A stretch of 64,000 nucleotides of DNA from Tolumonas auensis DSM 9187 (GCF_000023065.1 NC_012691.1:3407293-3471292), one strand, 5' to 3'. Numbered from the stretch's first letter, positions 42,675-52,341 are shown. Notes: a model not told the origin generated them from the sequence alone. Numbers and translations are program-made.

Positions 42675-43724
42675 ATGACGACCTTATTTGATCCGATCCA
42701 GATGGGCGAACTGTCGCTGCCGAACCGCATTATCATGGCACCGCTGACCCGTTGCCGAGCCAGTGAAGGTCGCGTGCCGAATGCGCTGATGGCTGAATAT
42801 TATGTGCAGCGTGCCAGTGCCGGTCTGATTATCAGCGAAGCGACGTCGGTAACACCGATGGGCGTTGGGTATCCTGATACGCCGGGTATCTGGTCGGATG
42901 AACAGGTCGAAGGCTGGAAACTGGTCACCGATGCAGTACATAAAGCCGGTGGCCGGATTGTGCTGCAGTTATGGCATGTCGGCCGTATCTCTGATCCGGT
43001 GTATCTGAATGGTGAATTACCGGTGGCACCGAGTGCGATTGCGGCAGAAGGTCATGTCAGTCTGGTGCGCCCGATGAAAGGTTATGAAGTACCGCGGGCA
43101 CTGGAGTTGGATGAAATTCCGGTAATCGTTGAAGCGTACCGCAAGGGTGCAGAAAACGCGAAAAAAGCCGGCTTTGATGGTGTGGAAGTGCACGGCGCCA
43201 ACGGTTATCTGCTCGATCAGTTTCTGCAGAGTTCAACTAACCTGCGTCATGATATCTATGGTGGCAGTATTGAAAACCGTGCGCGCCTGATGCTGGAAGT
43301 GACCGATGCCGTGATTTCTGTCTGGGGTGCCGGCCGGGTTGGCATGCATCTGGCTCCGCGCGGCGATTCACATACCATGGGTGACAGCGATCCGGCGGCA
43401 ACTTTTGGTTATGTCGCCAAAGAACTGGGTAAACGTCAGATTGCGTTTATTTTTACCCGTGAGCATTTTAATGAGCCGACACTGACGCCGATGCTGAAAC
43501 AGGCCTTTGGCGGTACTTTTATTGCCAATGAGCAGTTTACAGCTGATTCTGCACATCAGGTTTTGAATGATGGTCATGCCGATGCTATCGCTTTCGGAAA
43601 GCAATTTATCGCCAATCCGGATTTGGTGAACCGTCTGAAGCTGAAGGCGCCATTCAATGAACTGCGTACCGACAAAATGTACGCCGCCGGTGCGGAAGGC
43701 TATACCGATTATCCTTTTCTGTAA
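42675..43724 (+). CDS. nemA: Old yellow enzyme, N-ethylmaleimide reductase-like (NemA)
   Basis: 349-residue FMN-dependent ene-reductase of the OYE family, reducing electrophilic alkenes, quinones and nitro compounds. Visible: N-terminal PNRIIMAPLTRCRA, LQLWHVGR, EVHGANGYLLDQF with substrate-binding H-x-x-N, and GGSIENR. The frame is open from 42618 inside arsR, but CAGGAG sits just before the ATG at 42675, and the protein then begins MTTLFDP, as in NemA. In an operon with the ArsR repressor; a hairpin terminator follows. Confidence 0.93.
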   Translation: MTTLFDPIQMGELSLPNRIIMAPLTRCRASEGRVPNALMAEYYVQRASAGLIISEATSVTPMGVGYPDTPGIWSDEQVEGWKLVTDAVHKAGGRIVLQLWHVGRISDPVYLNGELPVAPSAIAAEGHVSLVRPMKGYEVPRALELDEIPVIVEAYRKGAENAKKAGFDGVEVHGANGYLLDQFLQSSTNLRHDIYGGSIENRARLMLEVTDAVISVWGAGRVGMHLAPRGDSHTMGDSDPAATFGYVAKELGKRQIAFIFTREHFNEPTLTPMLKQAFGGTFIANEQFTADSAHQVLNDGHADAIAFGKQFIANPDLVNRLKLKAPFNELRTDKMYAAGAEGYTDYPFL

Positions 43725-43733
43725 GTGAAATAA

Positions 43734-43768
43734 AAAAGAGAAAGACAATATGCTGTCTTTCTCTTTCT
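43734..43768. terminator. Bidirectional terminator between nemA and tkt
   Basis: AAAGAGAAAGACA / ATATGC / TGTCTTTCTCTTT, a perfect 13-bp stem between two convergent genes. It is A/T-rich, with T-rich flanks on both strands. Confidence 0.75.
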
Positions 43769-43790
43769 ATTCCAACGGGTTAGTTACTGT

Positions 43791-45800
43791 TTAGCGCTTT
43801 AACAAAGCCAGTGCTTTTGCTACTACGTTTTCAGTGGTGAATCCGAACTGACGGAATAATTCTTCAGCCGGTGCTGATTCACCAAAGGTTTTCATTCCGA
43901 CCACATCACCATTTAAGCCAACGTATTTGTACCAGATATCGGTGATACCAGCTTCGATTGCCAGTCGGGTACTAACGGCTTTAGGCAACACAGACTCCCG
44001 GTATTCATCACTCTGACGATCGAAAACTTCTGTACTCGGCATAGAAACAACGCGGATTTGATAACCTTGAGCAGCCAGCTCTTCAGTTGCTTTCATCGCT
44101 AAATCCATTTCTGAGCCGGTCGCGATCACAATGAGATCCGGTTGTTTGGCACAGTCTTTCAGGATGTAACCACCCCGGACTATGTTCGCGAGTTGTTTCG
44201 CATCACGGCTTTGCTGAGGCAGGTTTTGCCGGGAAAAGACCAGAGCCGAAGGTCCGGTTTTGTGTTCCACCGCATAACGCCAGGCTACGGCTGTTTCAAC
44301 CTGATCACAGGGGCGCCATGTGCTCATATTCGGGGTCACACGCAAGCTGGCCATCTGCTCTACAGGCTGGTGGGTCGGACCGTCTTCGCCCAGCCCGATG
44401 GAATCATGTGTGTAGACAAAGATATTGCGGATTTTCATCAGCGCTGCCATGCGGACGGCATTACGGGCATATTCCATAAACATCAAGAAGGTAGCGCCAT
44501 ACGGGATAAACCCGCCATGCAATGTAATACCGTTCATAATGGCGGACATGCCAAATTCGCGGACGCCGTAGTGAACATAGTTACCGGCAGGATCTTTATC
44601 TAAGTCAACCGAACCGGACCAGGTTGTTAAATTACTCGGGCTTAAATCAGCGGATCCACCCAGCATCTCCGGTAACAAGGACGCGACCTGTTCTATGGCA
44701 TTTTGTGAGGCTTTCCGGCTGGCAATATTCGCCGGGTTGGCTTGCAGCTGATGGATATAATCATCCATTTTGCTGTTCCAGTCCTCAGGTAGTTTTCCGG
44801 TTGTCCGGCGAATAAATTCTCCGGCTAATTCAGGGTATACTTTTTGATAAGAGGCGAAACACGCATTCCATTCGTTCTCACGAGCCATCCCTGATGCTTT
44901 CGCATTCCAGGCGTCATAAATATCTTGTGGAATGACAAATGGTGCCTGTGACCAGTCTAATTTCTGGCGTGTTTCATCGACTTCCTTTTCTCCTAATGGC
45001 GCGCCATGACAGTCGTGTGAGCCTGATTTATTCGGGGAACCAAAACCAATAACGGTTTTACACATCAGTAATGAAGGCTTGTCTGTTACCGTACGTGCTA
45101 TTTCCAGAGCAGACTGAATTGCTTCGGCATTATGGCCATCAATATTACGGATCACATGCCAGCCGTAAGACTCAAATCGCTTGGCAGTGTCATCGGTAAA
45201 CCAGCCATCAATATGACCATCAATAGAAATGCCATTGTCATCATAGAGTGCGATTAGTTTGCCTAATTTAAGGGTACCGGCAAGCGAACATGCTTCATGA
45301 GACACGCCTTCCATCATGCAGCCATCACCCAAGAAGACATAAGTGTAATGATCGACAATCGGATGTTGAGGACGATTAAATTGCGCCGCCAATGTTTTTT
45401 CAGCCAGCGCCATACCGACTGCATTTGTGATCCCTTGACCCAGTGGCCCAGTAGTCGTTTCAACACCCGGTGTGTAACCATATTCCGGATGCCCCGGAGT
45501 CCGGGAATGCAACTGACGGAATTGTTTCAGATCATCAATCGAAACATCGTAACCGGTCAGGTGTAAGAGACTGTAAATCAGCATCGACCCGTGACCGTTG
45601 GACAGGATAAATCTGTCACGATCAAACCAGTTCGGGTTGGCCGGATTATGTTTTAAAAAACCACGCCATAATACTTCGGCCATATCAGCCATACCCATCG
45701 GTGCACCCGGATGCCCGGATTTGGCTTTTTGCACGCTATCCATACTTAATACACGTACCGCATCAGCGAGTTTACGGTGCGTTAGTGACGTTGCATTCAT
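43791..45800 (-). CDS. tkt: Transketolase
   Basis: 669-residue TPP enzyme moving two-carbon units between sugar phosphates. TPP-binding GDGCMMEG...N and the phosphate-binding histidines (GHx[24 protein letters not shown]) are present. It is the last gene of the catabolic unit that starts with pdxA2 and follows tal by 23 bp. Its linkage to tetrose-phosphate isomerases suggests a dedicated copy that removes erythrose 4-phosphate; a housekeeping copy probably lies elsewhere. That is an inference from context. Confidence 0.95.
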   Translation of the reverse strand: MNATSLTHRKLADAVRVLSMDSVQKAKSGHPGAPMGMADMAEVLWRGFLKHNPANPNWFDRDRFILSNGHGSMLIYSLLHLTGYDVSIDDLKQFRQLHSRTPGHPEYGYTPGVETTTGPLGQGITNAVGMALAEKTLAAQFNRPQHPIVDHYTYVFLGDGCMMEGVSHEACSLAGTLKLGKLIALYDDNGISIDGHIDGWFTDDTAKRFESYGWHVIRNIDGHNAEAIQSALEIARTVTDKPSLLMCKTVIGFGSPNKSGSHDCHGAPLGEKEVDETRQKLDWSQAPFVIPQDIYDAWNAKASGMARENEWNACFASYQKVYPELAGEFIRRTTGKLPEDWNSKMDDYIHQLQANPANIASRKASQNAIEQVASLLPEMLGGSADLSPSNLTTWSGSVDLDKDPAGNYVHYGVREFGMSAIMNGITLHGGFIPYGATFLMFMEYARNAVRMAALMKIRNIFVYTHDSIGLGEDGPTHQPVEQMASLRVTPNMSTWRPCDQVETAVAWRYAVEHKTGPSALVFSRQNLPQQSRDAKQLANIVRGGYILKDCAKQPDLIVIATGSEMDLAMKATEELAAQGYQIRVVSMPSTEVFDRQSDEYRESVLPKAVSTRLAIEAGITDIWYKYVGLNGDVVGMKTFGESAPAEELFRQFGFTTENVVAKALALLKR

Positions 45801-45823
45801 TGAAAACTCCAGCTAATACCTGA

Positions 45824-46777
45824 TTAAATAAGTGCGGCGACCATGTCTTCGAGCTTTTTCTGATCCACAGCAAATGCCCGAATCCCTTCCGCTAATTTTT
45901 CTACTGCCATGGCATCCGAATTATGCTGCCAGCGGAATTCATCTTCTGTCATTGGCGCCGGGCGACGGAGAGCTGTTTTTACTGGGACGGTCAGTTTTCT
46001 TTCCACCGGAGTATTGCTGCCGGAGAGTTCATCTAGAATAGCGGGTGAAATGGTCAGACGATCACAGCCTGACAGTGCGATCACTTGTTCTTTTTTCCGG
46101 AAACTTGCACCCATCACCACGGTGTTATAGCTGTATTGTTTGTAGTAATCGAAAATGTTTTTAACCGATTTTACGCCCGGATCGGTGTCGGCACTGTAGG
46201 CTGAAGTAGGCTGGTTTTTCTGATACCAGTCGTAAATCCGGCCAACAAACGGCGAAATAAGAAAAACATCCGCTTCAGCACAGGCACGGGCCTGAGCGAA
46301 GGAAAAAAGTAAGGTCAGGTTGCAATTAATACCTTCTTTCTCAAGTTCTTCCGCTGCCCGGATGCCTTCCCAGGTTGCGGCGAGTTTGATAAGAATACGT
46401 GATTTATCAATACCTTTTTTCTGATAGAGGCTGATCAGTTTTCTTGCTTTTTTAATACATTCATCCCGGTTAAAAGATAAGCGGGCATCCACTTCGGTAG
46501 AAATTCTGCCTGGCACATGTTTTAACACTTCCGCACCAATGTTAACGGCAACCAGATCACAGGCATTAACCAGTTGTTCTTCCTTTGACGTACTGGTTTC
46601 TTTTGCTGATTTAACAGCATCGTCGATTAATTTCTTATAGTGTGGTAACTGAGCTGCTTTTAGCACTAATGATGGATTTGTGGTTGCATCTTCAGGCGAA
46701 AACTGTCGAATTGAATCAATATCACCGGTATCGGCAACCACAACAGTATGTTTTTTTAACTCATTAAGTTGGCTCAT
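45824..46777 (-). CDS. tal: Transaldolase
   Basis: 317-residue transaldolase of the TalA/TalB group, exchanging dihydroxyacetone units between fructose 6-phosphate and erythrose 4-phosphate. The Schiff-base lysine is in [11 protein letters not shown] (about residue 131), with DATTNPSLV near the N-terminus and [11 protein letters not shown] downstream. Located between the rpiB-like gene (34 bp) and tkt (23 bp), so it is probably co-transcribed with them in the four-carbon locus. Confidence 0.95.
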   Translation of the reverse strand: MSQLNELKKHTVVVADTGDIDSIRQFSPEDATTNPSLVLKAAQLPHYKKLIDDAVKSAKETSTSKEEQLVNACDLVAVNIGAEVLKHVPGRISTEVDARLSFNRDECIKKARKLISLYQKKGIDKSRILIKLAATWEGIRAAEELEKEGINCNLTLLFSFAQARACAEADVFLISPFVGRIYDWYQKNQPTSAYSADTDPGVKSVKNIFDYYKQYSYNTVVMGASFRKKEQVIALSGCDRLTISPAILDELSGSNTPVERKLTVPVKTALRRPAPMTEDEFRWQHNSDAMAVEKLAEGIRAFAVDQKKLEDMVAALI

Positions 46778-46811
46778 ATAATCTCCTTGTTGAAACTGAT
46801 TCTTATAAAAA

Positions 46812-47270
46812 TTATTTATGAGAATAGAACTCTTGGTAGTAATTGATGCGATCTACTTTAGGTGCTGAATTTCCACCTTCATATTCAGATTCAAACCAGG
46901 TTTTTAATATATTTTTTGCGAGCTCAGTGCCAATAACCCGGGCGCCAAATGAAATGATTTGTGCGTTATTGCTTTTTCTGGCTCTTTCTGCAGAAAAGGG
47001 ATCATGACACTGTGCCGCTCTGATGCCTGGTACCTTATTAGCAACAATGCTCATGCCAATACCTGTTCCGCAAATCAAGATCCCACGTTCATGTTTTCCG
47101 TCTTTTATAGCAGAAGCAACATTATGGGCAACATCAGGGTATAATTTGTTTTCTGGTGCTTTATCACTGCTGTAATCAATAAATGGAATGTTTTTTTCTT
47201 TTAAATATTCAATGATTTTATTTCTGAAGTCGAAGGCAGCATCATCTGCACCAATAGCAATTGTATTCAT
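46812..47270 (-). CDS. RpiB/LacAB-family isomerase, EryI (D-erythrulose-4-phosphate isomerase)-like
   Basis: 152-residue aldose-ketose isomerase of the RpiB/LacA/LacB family. The catalytic cysteine is C67 in CGTGIGMS, and [26 protein letters not shown] is close to the pattern recalled for erythritol-pathway isomerases EryI/DerI (split here: [12 protein letters not shown], then [10 protein letters not shown]). The RpiB N-terminal D-H pair is replaced by D9-D10. The joint presence of a TIM homologue of the EryH type in the same locus argues for D-erythrulose 4-phosphate to D-erythrose 4-phosphate conversion rather than ribose 5-phosphate isomerisation. The precise substrate is inferred. Confidence 0.8.
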   Translation of the reverse strand: MNTIAIGADDAAFDFRNKIIEYLKEKNIPFIDYSSDKAPENKLYPDVAHNVASAIKDGKHERGILICGTGIGMSIVANKVPGIRAAQCHDPFSAERARKSNNAQIISFGARVIGTELAKNILKTWFESEYEGGNSAPKVDRINYYQEFYSHK

Positions 47271-47300
47271 GAGTATATCCTTATCTATATTTTGTTTTAT

Positions 47301-47341
47301 TCATCGTCACTTTTAAAATTGGTTGTTAAAAGTGACGATGA
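47301..47341. repeat. 16-bp perfect inverted repeat between permease and isomerase genes
   Basis: TCATCGTCACTTTTAA, nine-base loop, then its exact reverse complement. It sits in the gap between the permease and rpiB-like genes. No T-run follows on the minus strand, so it is more likely a processing/stability element or a partial terminator that sets different levels of the two halves of the operon. Confidence 0.75.
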
Positions 47342-47346
47342 GATCT

Positions 47347-48315
47347 TTAGTTAGTGCTTAACGCAAGTTTCTCGTTTCTACTTTTAATCTTCTTATCAAA
47401 ATAGGCGACCAGTATTGGTGCTGTGAGCATGGTGATAATACTGGCTGTCGCTAATTGTGCGGTTGCTGACTGAACATACATCGCCAGAGACGGGTCTGCT
47501 TGTGCCACCATTGCGGGTGTTAATGCAGAACTGGCTGCTGTTGTCCCTAAAGCGGCGCCCAACGCTGTTTTTTGTTTGAGGAAGAAATTGTAGATAAAGT
47601 AGAAGACCAGTCCGGTTGATGCAGAGATAAGGCCGAGCACGATGCCGGATAATCCTGCAGTAAAGACGGTATTGATACTTGAGTTGGCGCCAATTGCAAA
47701 TGACATGATGATGATGACCAGCGGCTGCGCAGAGGCGCACAACTGCTTGAATTTTTCATCCACATTCCCCCAAATGATGCCAATCAGAAGAGGAATAATC
47801 ATTGATAACAGCGCTGCAAAAGGAATGTTAGCCAGTCCGCTTACGCCAAGCACAACCATGGTGACAAAAGGACCATCTTTTATACAAAAGACAGAAATTG
47901 CCCCGGCATCGCTGGAGTCGCCATAGTTACTGCAAAGTGCGATATAGAGAGAACTGTTTGAGCTGGTGATACAGGCAACTAATGCCAGCATAGAGATACC
48001 GATAAAACCAGCCGGGCCTAACAGCGAACCCACACCATAAACCACGATGGCTCCGGCCACTACCTTCATCAGCAATAAAACACCTCCCTTATAAAGAGGA
48101 AGACCAGCCTGTTTTATATTTATTGATGATCCGCAAATGAGAAGAAATATTCCCATCATTGCGCTGGAACCAGTTTTAAATAATGCTGTTGTTGGGCCGC
48201 CAATAGTTAATATGCTGGGGGCGAAGGTGTTGATTAAAATTGCCGCAAGCAAAGGTATAATGATTAACCCACCAGGGACCTTGTTCATTTTTTCAAAAAT
48301 ATTCATATTAGCCAT
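47347..48315 (-). CDS. KdgT-family 2-keto-3-deoxygluconate-type permease
   Basis: 322-residue inner-membrane permease with about ten helices, of the KdgT family (start MNIFEKMNKVPGGLIIIPLL). Characterised relatives carry 2-keto-3-deoxygluconate by proton symport, and members linked to DUF1537 kinases and pdxA2 are thought to import four-carbon sugar acids. The context here points to the latter. The substrate would enter unphosphorylated, which fits phosphorylation by the adjacent kinase. Its ribosome binding site (GAGG) lies directly below an imperfect inverted repeat. Confidence 0.85.
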   Translation of the reverse strand: MANMNIFEKMNKVPGGLIIIPLLAAILINTFAPSILTIGGPTTALFKTGSSAMMGIFLLICGSSINIKQAGLPLYKGGVLLLMKVVAGAIVVYGVGSLLGPAGFIGISMLALVACITSSNSSLYIALCSNYGDSSDAGAISVFCIKDGPFVTMVVLGVSGLANIPFAALLSMIIPLLIGIIWGNVDEKFKQLCASAQPLVIIIMSFAIGANSSINTVFTAGLSGIVLGLISASTGLVFYFIYNFFLKQKTALGAALGTTAASSALTPAMVAQADPSLAMYVQSATAQLATASIITMLTAPILVAYFDKKIKSRNEKLALSTN

Positions 48316-48331
48316 AATTTCCTCACATAGA

Positions 48332-48360
48332 TGGTTTATAGGTTTTATATCTACAAACCA
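48332..48360. repeat. Imperfect inverted repeat upstream of the permease gene
   Basis: TGGTTTATAG and CTACAAACCA pair in nine of ten positions around a nine-base loop, ending about 17 bases before the permease start codon. It could be an mRNA hairpin controlling translation, or a regulator site; sequence alone does not decide. Confidence 0.45.
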
Positions 48361-48454
48361 ATCATGTTTGTTGTGTGGTGTTGTATTGTGTGAGTGTAAA
48401 ATTATTCAATTATAAAAAGGTAAAACGGCTAACCTTGTTTATTTTTAAACTTAT

Positions 48455-50170
48455 TCAAGCTGATTCTTTGTAAATGTTATTTACAATAGACTCAATAATG
48501 TCCTCGTGTCCGGTTAATCCTCCTTTCCCGATACAAACCATTCCCTCATAATCTCCGCCGATAACCCGGACCAGATCGGTTTGAGGAATAACGTAGTCAA
48601 TCATCTCAATGCCTTTTGCTCCGAGATGTCTCAATACATTTACCATGGTGTCGCCACCAGTCATGTATATGCCTTTAACATCACCGCGATCATGCTCAAG
48701 AATTTTTTTAACAATTTTACCTAAGCCGGCATTAATATTGTTGGCAGCCTGACCGGATGGTAAGAAGAATTTTTCTTCCTCTTCCTTGAGGTTAAGTAAT
48801 TTGCCTGTTAATGCTGACTCAAAAAGGAATATTGTATCTTTCCGGCTGGCAATACATGATTTTGCCTGATCGACAATTCGATTAATTTCAATATCAGCTG
48901 AATTTGATTTATCAATTAAAAGCTCAGCATCTACCGGAATATGGCAAACACGTTTATCTGTATCAATCAGACGGGCTAATTGTTTTTTCGTAACCGGTGT
49001 GGCACTACCGGCAACAATGACAATGGAACCGCATTGATTGTCTCTGCTGATGTCGGGTTTTACTTTGCGGCCATCCGCTTTTGCTATTTCTCTGACATAG
49101 GCTAATCGCTCGGTAAATGGGCCCGGATCAACACAAAGTACATCCCAATCCAGTTTAGTCACTGCCTGTGCAATAACTTCAACGTCTTCCATGGTAATGG
49201 CATCAACGACAATTACTCTGGCACCGTTTGCTTTTTTCTCGGCCAGTGCTTTTGAAACGCTGTTTACTCCGCCTAATACCTGGGATAACGATACATGTTC
49301 GACTTTATGCTCTGTCTGATTGGAAATTAATTGCGGCACATATGTTTCAGTAACCGGTGTTCTGACATCTTTGGCGACATCGGTATTAGATAATGCAACA
49401 CAATCAATGACGGAATATCCACCAACCAGTATGCGTCGTGACTGAGGCATCGAAGGAACTACTACCGCCATGGTGTCCTTAGACAATTCACGCAGCATGG
49501 CATCGATTTCATAACCAATACCGCCGCGCATGGTGGTATCGATACGTTTTGAAAAATAGATTGCCCCTTTGTCTTTCAGTATTTGTGTCGCTGCTTTGAC
49601 GCGTGATTGCGCCTGTTCTTTGGAAAGAGGGCGGCTATCACTGCTTAACACCATGGCCTGATAGTTTTTATCGACGTCTTTCAATGAATCAGCATCAAAG
49701 AAAGCCGCTGTTTCAACACCGGAGCGCGCCAGCAATACACCGACAGTAGTAGCACCAGTCAGGTCGTCAGAGACAATTCCGATTTTATCGCTGACACCAC
49801 AGGCATTAACTAATTCAATATCATCCGGTTTTACTGCAGAAACGTAGATGTCTTCGGTGATGTAATCGGCCAGCAGACCCGATTTGCCGGTTGAATGCAG
49901 GTTGATCGTTGGGATACCGCGTTTCGGATATAACCCGCAACGCAGAGTGCCACCACAATCGATCACGGCAATCCCGATATCTTCAGTTGCCGGTTCACCA
50001 TTTTTGAAAACATCCACCGCTTCCCAGCCAGTTAAATTAACCAGCCGGTCGACGACGGAAGAACGAAATCCGCCAGTGATATAGGCAATCTTTTTATTTT
50101 TTTCGATGCGGATTTTTAACGGGCCGCCCCAGCCATCATTGCCTTTATTAATAATTAAATACTTTTCCAT
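48455..50170 (-). CDS. Fusion of glucitol-type PTS EIIB domain and DUF1537 sugar-acid kinase (DtnK-like)
   Basis: 571-residue single open frame with two parts. Residues 1-~118 resemble the EIIB end of SrlE/GutE: GWGGPL (13-18), YITGG (30-34), LTGW (46-49), [16 protein letters not shown] (69-84, C72 and C78), [13 protein letters not shown] (86-98) and EDIYVSAVK (106-114). Residues ~127-571 form a full DUF1537 kinase: SDDLTGAT (134-141), [10 protein letters not shown] and TGGDT in the C-terminal nucleotide domain. Family kinases phosphorylate D-threonate, D-erythronate or 3-oxo-tetronates at O4. The usual length is about 420-440, so the first domain is extra. No EIIA or EIIC gene is nearby. Good ribosome binding site (GGGAGATAAGC). 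Substrate and role of the EIIB part are inferred. Confidence 0.87.
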   Translation of the reverse strand: MEKYLIINKGNDGWGGPLKIRIEKNKKIAYITGGFRSSVVDRLVNLTGWEAVDVFKNGEPATEDIGIAVIDCGGTLRCGLYPKRGIPTINLHSTGKSGLLADYITEDIYVSAVKPDDIELVNACGVSDKIGIVSDDLTGATTVGVLLARSGVETAAFFDADSLKDVDKNYQAMVLSSDSRPLSKEQAQSRVKAATQILKDKGAIYFSKRIDTTMRGGIGYEIDAMLRELSKDTMAVVVPSMPQSRRILVGGYSVIDCVALSNTDVAKDVRTPVTETYVPQLISNQTEHKVEHVSLSQVLGGVNSVSKALAEKKANGARVIVVDAITMEDVEVIAQAVTKLDWDVLCVDPGPFTERLAYVREIAKADGRKVKPDISRDNQCGSIVIVAGSATPVTKKQLARLIDTDKRVCHIPVDAELLIDKSNSADIEINRIVDQAKSCIASRKDTIFLFESALTGKLLNLKEEEEKFFLPSGQAANNINAGLGKIVKKILEHDRGDVKGIYMTGGDTMVNVLRHLGAKGIEMIDYVIPQTDLVRVIGGDYEGMVCIGKGGLTGHEDIIESIVNNIYKESA

Positions 50171-50208
50171 GCTTATCTCCCTGTGGAGTAATTGGTCTGG
50201 TTAAGCGA

Positions 50209-51216
50209 TTAGTTATTTTTCATTTTCCAGTACTGCGCAGCTCGGATAGTGGACTCGAACATACTGATCGTGCCGACTTTTCCGGTGCCCGCGATGTCAA
50301 AAGCAGTGCCGTGATCGACTGAACTGCGCATGAAAGGCAGACCAAAAGTGATGGTGATCGAACGTTCAAAATCGAGTGTTTTACAGGCGATATGTCCCTG
50401 GTCGTGATAAAGAGACAAAATGGCGTCGTAATTACCTTTCAGGCCAAGATGGAAAACGGAATCGGCGGGGATCGGGCCAACAGCATTAATACCTAATTTT
50501 TGAGCTGCTTTTACTGCCGGAATCAGACTGATTTCTTCTTCGTGACCAAACAAGCCATTATCCGAACCATGTGGATTTAATGCGGCGACAGCAATTTTTG
50601 GTTTGTCGATATTCAGGGCGGTGAATTCATTATGAATTTGCTGAACACAATCCAAAACCCGCTCTTTATTGGCATAATCACAGGCGTCTTTCAGTGCCAT
50701 GTGACGACTTACAAAGAAGACACGCAGATTGCGCACATGGAACATGGTTAACCCATAGTCAGATTTGGTTTCGTGCTGAAATATTTCGGTGTGACCAGCA
50801 TGTTTGCAGCCGACCAGTTTGATGGCTTCTTTGTGGATGGGTGCGGTTGACACCACATCAACCTCGTTATTCATGCCGAGTTCAATCGATTTGATGACAT
50901 AGTCATAGGACATTTGTCCAGCAAGTTTCTGAACCTTTCCCCACTCAATGCTATCGCAGTCATAATTTGCTGGTTCTAAAACATCAATAGTGCCAAATTC
51001 ATATTTAGCTTCTGATGGTTTTGTGATTTTATTAATATTGAAGTCGCAATTTCTTATCTTCATTGCCCGTTCAATGATTGGTATGGAGCCGATTAAAAAA
51101 GGCTTGCACTCATCGTAAACTTCTTTTTCCTGCACCGTCGCTACAGATATTTCTGGCCCGACCCCGGCTGGATCTCCAATTGTGATGGCAACAACTGGAA
51201 TTTTCGGTTCTGACAT
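50209..51216 (-). CDS. pdxA2: PdxA2-type 4-phospho-D-threonate/erythronate dehydrogenase
   Basis: 335-residue NAD-dependent metal enzyme of the PdxA family. Motifs: GDPAGVGPE (residues 18-26), the metal-ligand histidines in HAGHTE and YHDQGH, ALNPHGSDNGLFG, and RSSVDHGTAFD. PdxA itself serves vitamin B6 synthesis. The PdxA2 branch oxidises and decarboxylates 4-phospho-D-threonate or -erythronate to dihydroxyacetone phosphate. The adjacent DUF1537 kinase (38 bp downstream) identifies it as PdxA2. First gene of the minus-strand unit, with AAGGGG before the start and a shared divergent regulatory region. Confidence 0.9.
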   Translation of the reverse strand: MSEPKIPVVAITIGDPAGVGPEISVATVQEKEVYDECKPFLIGSIPIIERAMKIRNCDFNINKITKPSEAKYEFGTIDVLEPANYDCDSIEWGKVQKLAGQMSYDYVIKSIELGMNNEVDVVSTAPIHKEAIKLVGCKHAGHTEIFQHETKSDYGLTMFHVRNLRVFFVSRHMALKDACDYANKERVLDCVQQIHNEFTALNIDKPKIAVAALNPHGSDNGLFGHEEEISLIPAVKAAQKLGINAVGPIPADSVFHLGLKGNYDAILSLYHDQGHIACKTLDFERSITITFGLPFMRSSVDHGTAFDIAGTGKVGTISMFESTIRAAQYWKMKNN

Positions 51217-51265
51217 ACGTTTCCCCTTCTGGCGGTAACTGACTCATCTATCGGTTTGATTAAAT

Positions 51266-51280
51266 GTTCATGTTGTGAAC
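51266..51280. promoter_or_regulatory. Inverted repeat, candidate SorC-regulator operator
   Basis: GTTCA-N5-TGAAC, perfect 5-bp arms, in the 288-bp divergent region between pdxA2 and the TIM-like gene. Two more TGAAC half-sites occur at 51374-51378 and 51416-51420. Repeated half-sites in this gap suggest binding by the tetrameric SorC-type regulator encoded next door. Confidence 0.45.
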
Positions 51281-51432
51281 TTTTGTTATGGTGAGTTTGT
51301 ACGTGTCTTGTGAAAAAAAATTAGAGATAACTCACAAATATTCCGCAAGTGACTGACTACTGTCATCGAAATGTGAACAAACCCATATTTTTTATGTGTT
51401 AATAAGTTTGTGTGCTGAACATATGCGCTATG

Positions 51433-51448
51433 GGTGACATACATCACA
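51433..51448. promoter_or_regulatory. Candidate CRP site upstream of the TIM-like gene
   Basis: GGTGA-N6-TCACA, one mismatch from the CRP consensus, ending 56 bp before the start codon at 51505. It fits catabolite control of a sugar-acid locus. By motif only. Confidence 0.5.
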
Positions 51449-51504
51449 CTACTTAAGGTAAAAGCTGATTAAGGTGAGCGTAAGGTTTTGTTCCGGAGGC
51501 AGAA

Positions 51505-52290
51505 ATGAAGAAGAAATTAGTTGGCACTAGCTGGAAAATGAATAAAACACTGTCAGAAGCTCTGGCGTTTTGTCATGTATTGAAGTCAGGCTTGTCAAAA
51601 GAAATATGTGAAAGTATTCAACCATTTGTGATACCACCATTCACTACGGTCAGAGATGTATCCTTATTCATCAATGAAAACCAGATCAATTGTCTGACTG
51701 GTGTACAAAATATGCATTTCGCTGATCAGGGCGCGTACACCGGAGAGATATCTCCGTTAATGGTCAAGGACACCGGTGCTGTGTTGGTTGAACTCGGTCA
51801 TTCGGAAAGAAGGCACTATTTCGCCGAAACCGATCTGATGGTGAATAAAAAAGTTCATGCGGCAATTAACCATGGACTCAAGCCCCTGGTTTGTGTTGGT
51901 GACGAAGCACAGGAAAAAGAATGGGGTGTTTCTGTCGAAACTGTTGTCAAACAAATGAAAGCAGCTATCGCGGGTCTCAGCGCTGCTCAGGTTGAGAACG
52001 TTATTATTGCTTATGAGCCTGTATGGGCAATTGGCGAACACGGAATACCAGCAACAACCGAAGAAGCAGAAGTGATTCATGCTGCATTACGACAAGCCCT
52101 GATAACTTGTTACGGCGAACAAGTTGCAAATAAAATATCAATTCTCTATGGCGGAAGTGTTAACCTTCAGAATTCGGTAGAATTAATAACTCAACCAAAC
52201 ATTGATGGTTTGTTTATTGGGCGCTCAGCCTGGAGCCCTGAAGGCTATTGTGAAATCCTGTCAACAATATCCAGAATCATCCGTGATTAG
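51505..52290 (+). CDS. Triose-phosphate isomerase homologue, EryH (L-erythrulose-1-phosphate isomerase)-like
   Basis: 261-residue TIM-barrel protein with the catalytic set K11, H99 (ELGHSERR) and E171 (AYEPVW), plus YGGSV for phosphate. The N-terminal motif is GTSWKMNK instead of GGNWKMNG: the usual active-site asparagine is serine. The phosphate loop reads AIGEHG instead of AIGTG. This is the pattern recalled for TpiA2/EryH enzymes of erythritol catabolism, which isomerise L-erythrulose 1-phosphate to D-erythrulose 4-phosphate. No erythritol kinase or dehydrogenase is nearby. GGAGG precedes the start. Ordinary triose phosphate activity cannot be excluded. Confidence 0.85.
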   Translation: MKKKLVGTSWKMNKTLSEALAFCHVLKSGLSKEICESIQPFVIPPFTTVRDVSLFINENQINCLTGVQNMHFADQGAYTGEISPLMVKDTGAVLVELGHSERRHYFAETDLMVNKKVHAAINHGLKPLVCVGDEAQEKEWGVSVETVVKQMKAAIAGLSAAQVENVIIAYEPVWAIGEHGIPATTEEAEVIHAALRQALITCYGEQVANKISILYGGSVNLQNSVELITQPNIDGLFIGRSAWSPEGYCEILSTISRIIRD

Positions 52291-52341
52291 AATGCACCCG
52301 GTTATTTCTGTTTTTAATTTTGAAGGTGGAGGTATAGCGGC

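Noticed and set aside
48455..50170. Idea that the EIIB-kinase protein is two genes joined by a sequencing frameshift
   Set aside because: The frame is continuous without an internal stop, the linker (residues ~118-127) is short and in frame, and no start signal is evident before the kinase part. The fusion is taken as real pending comparison.
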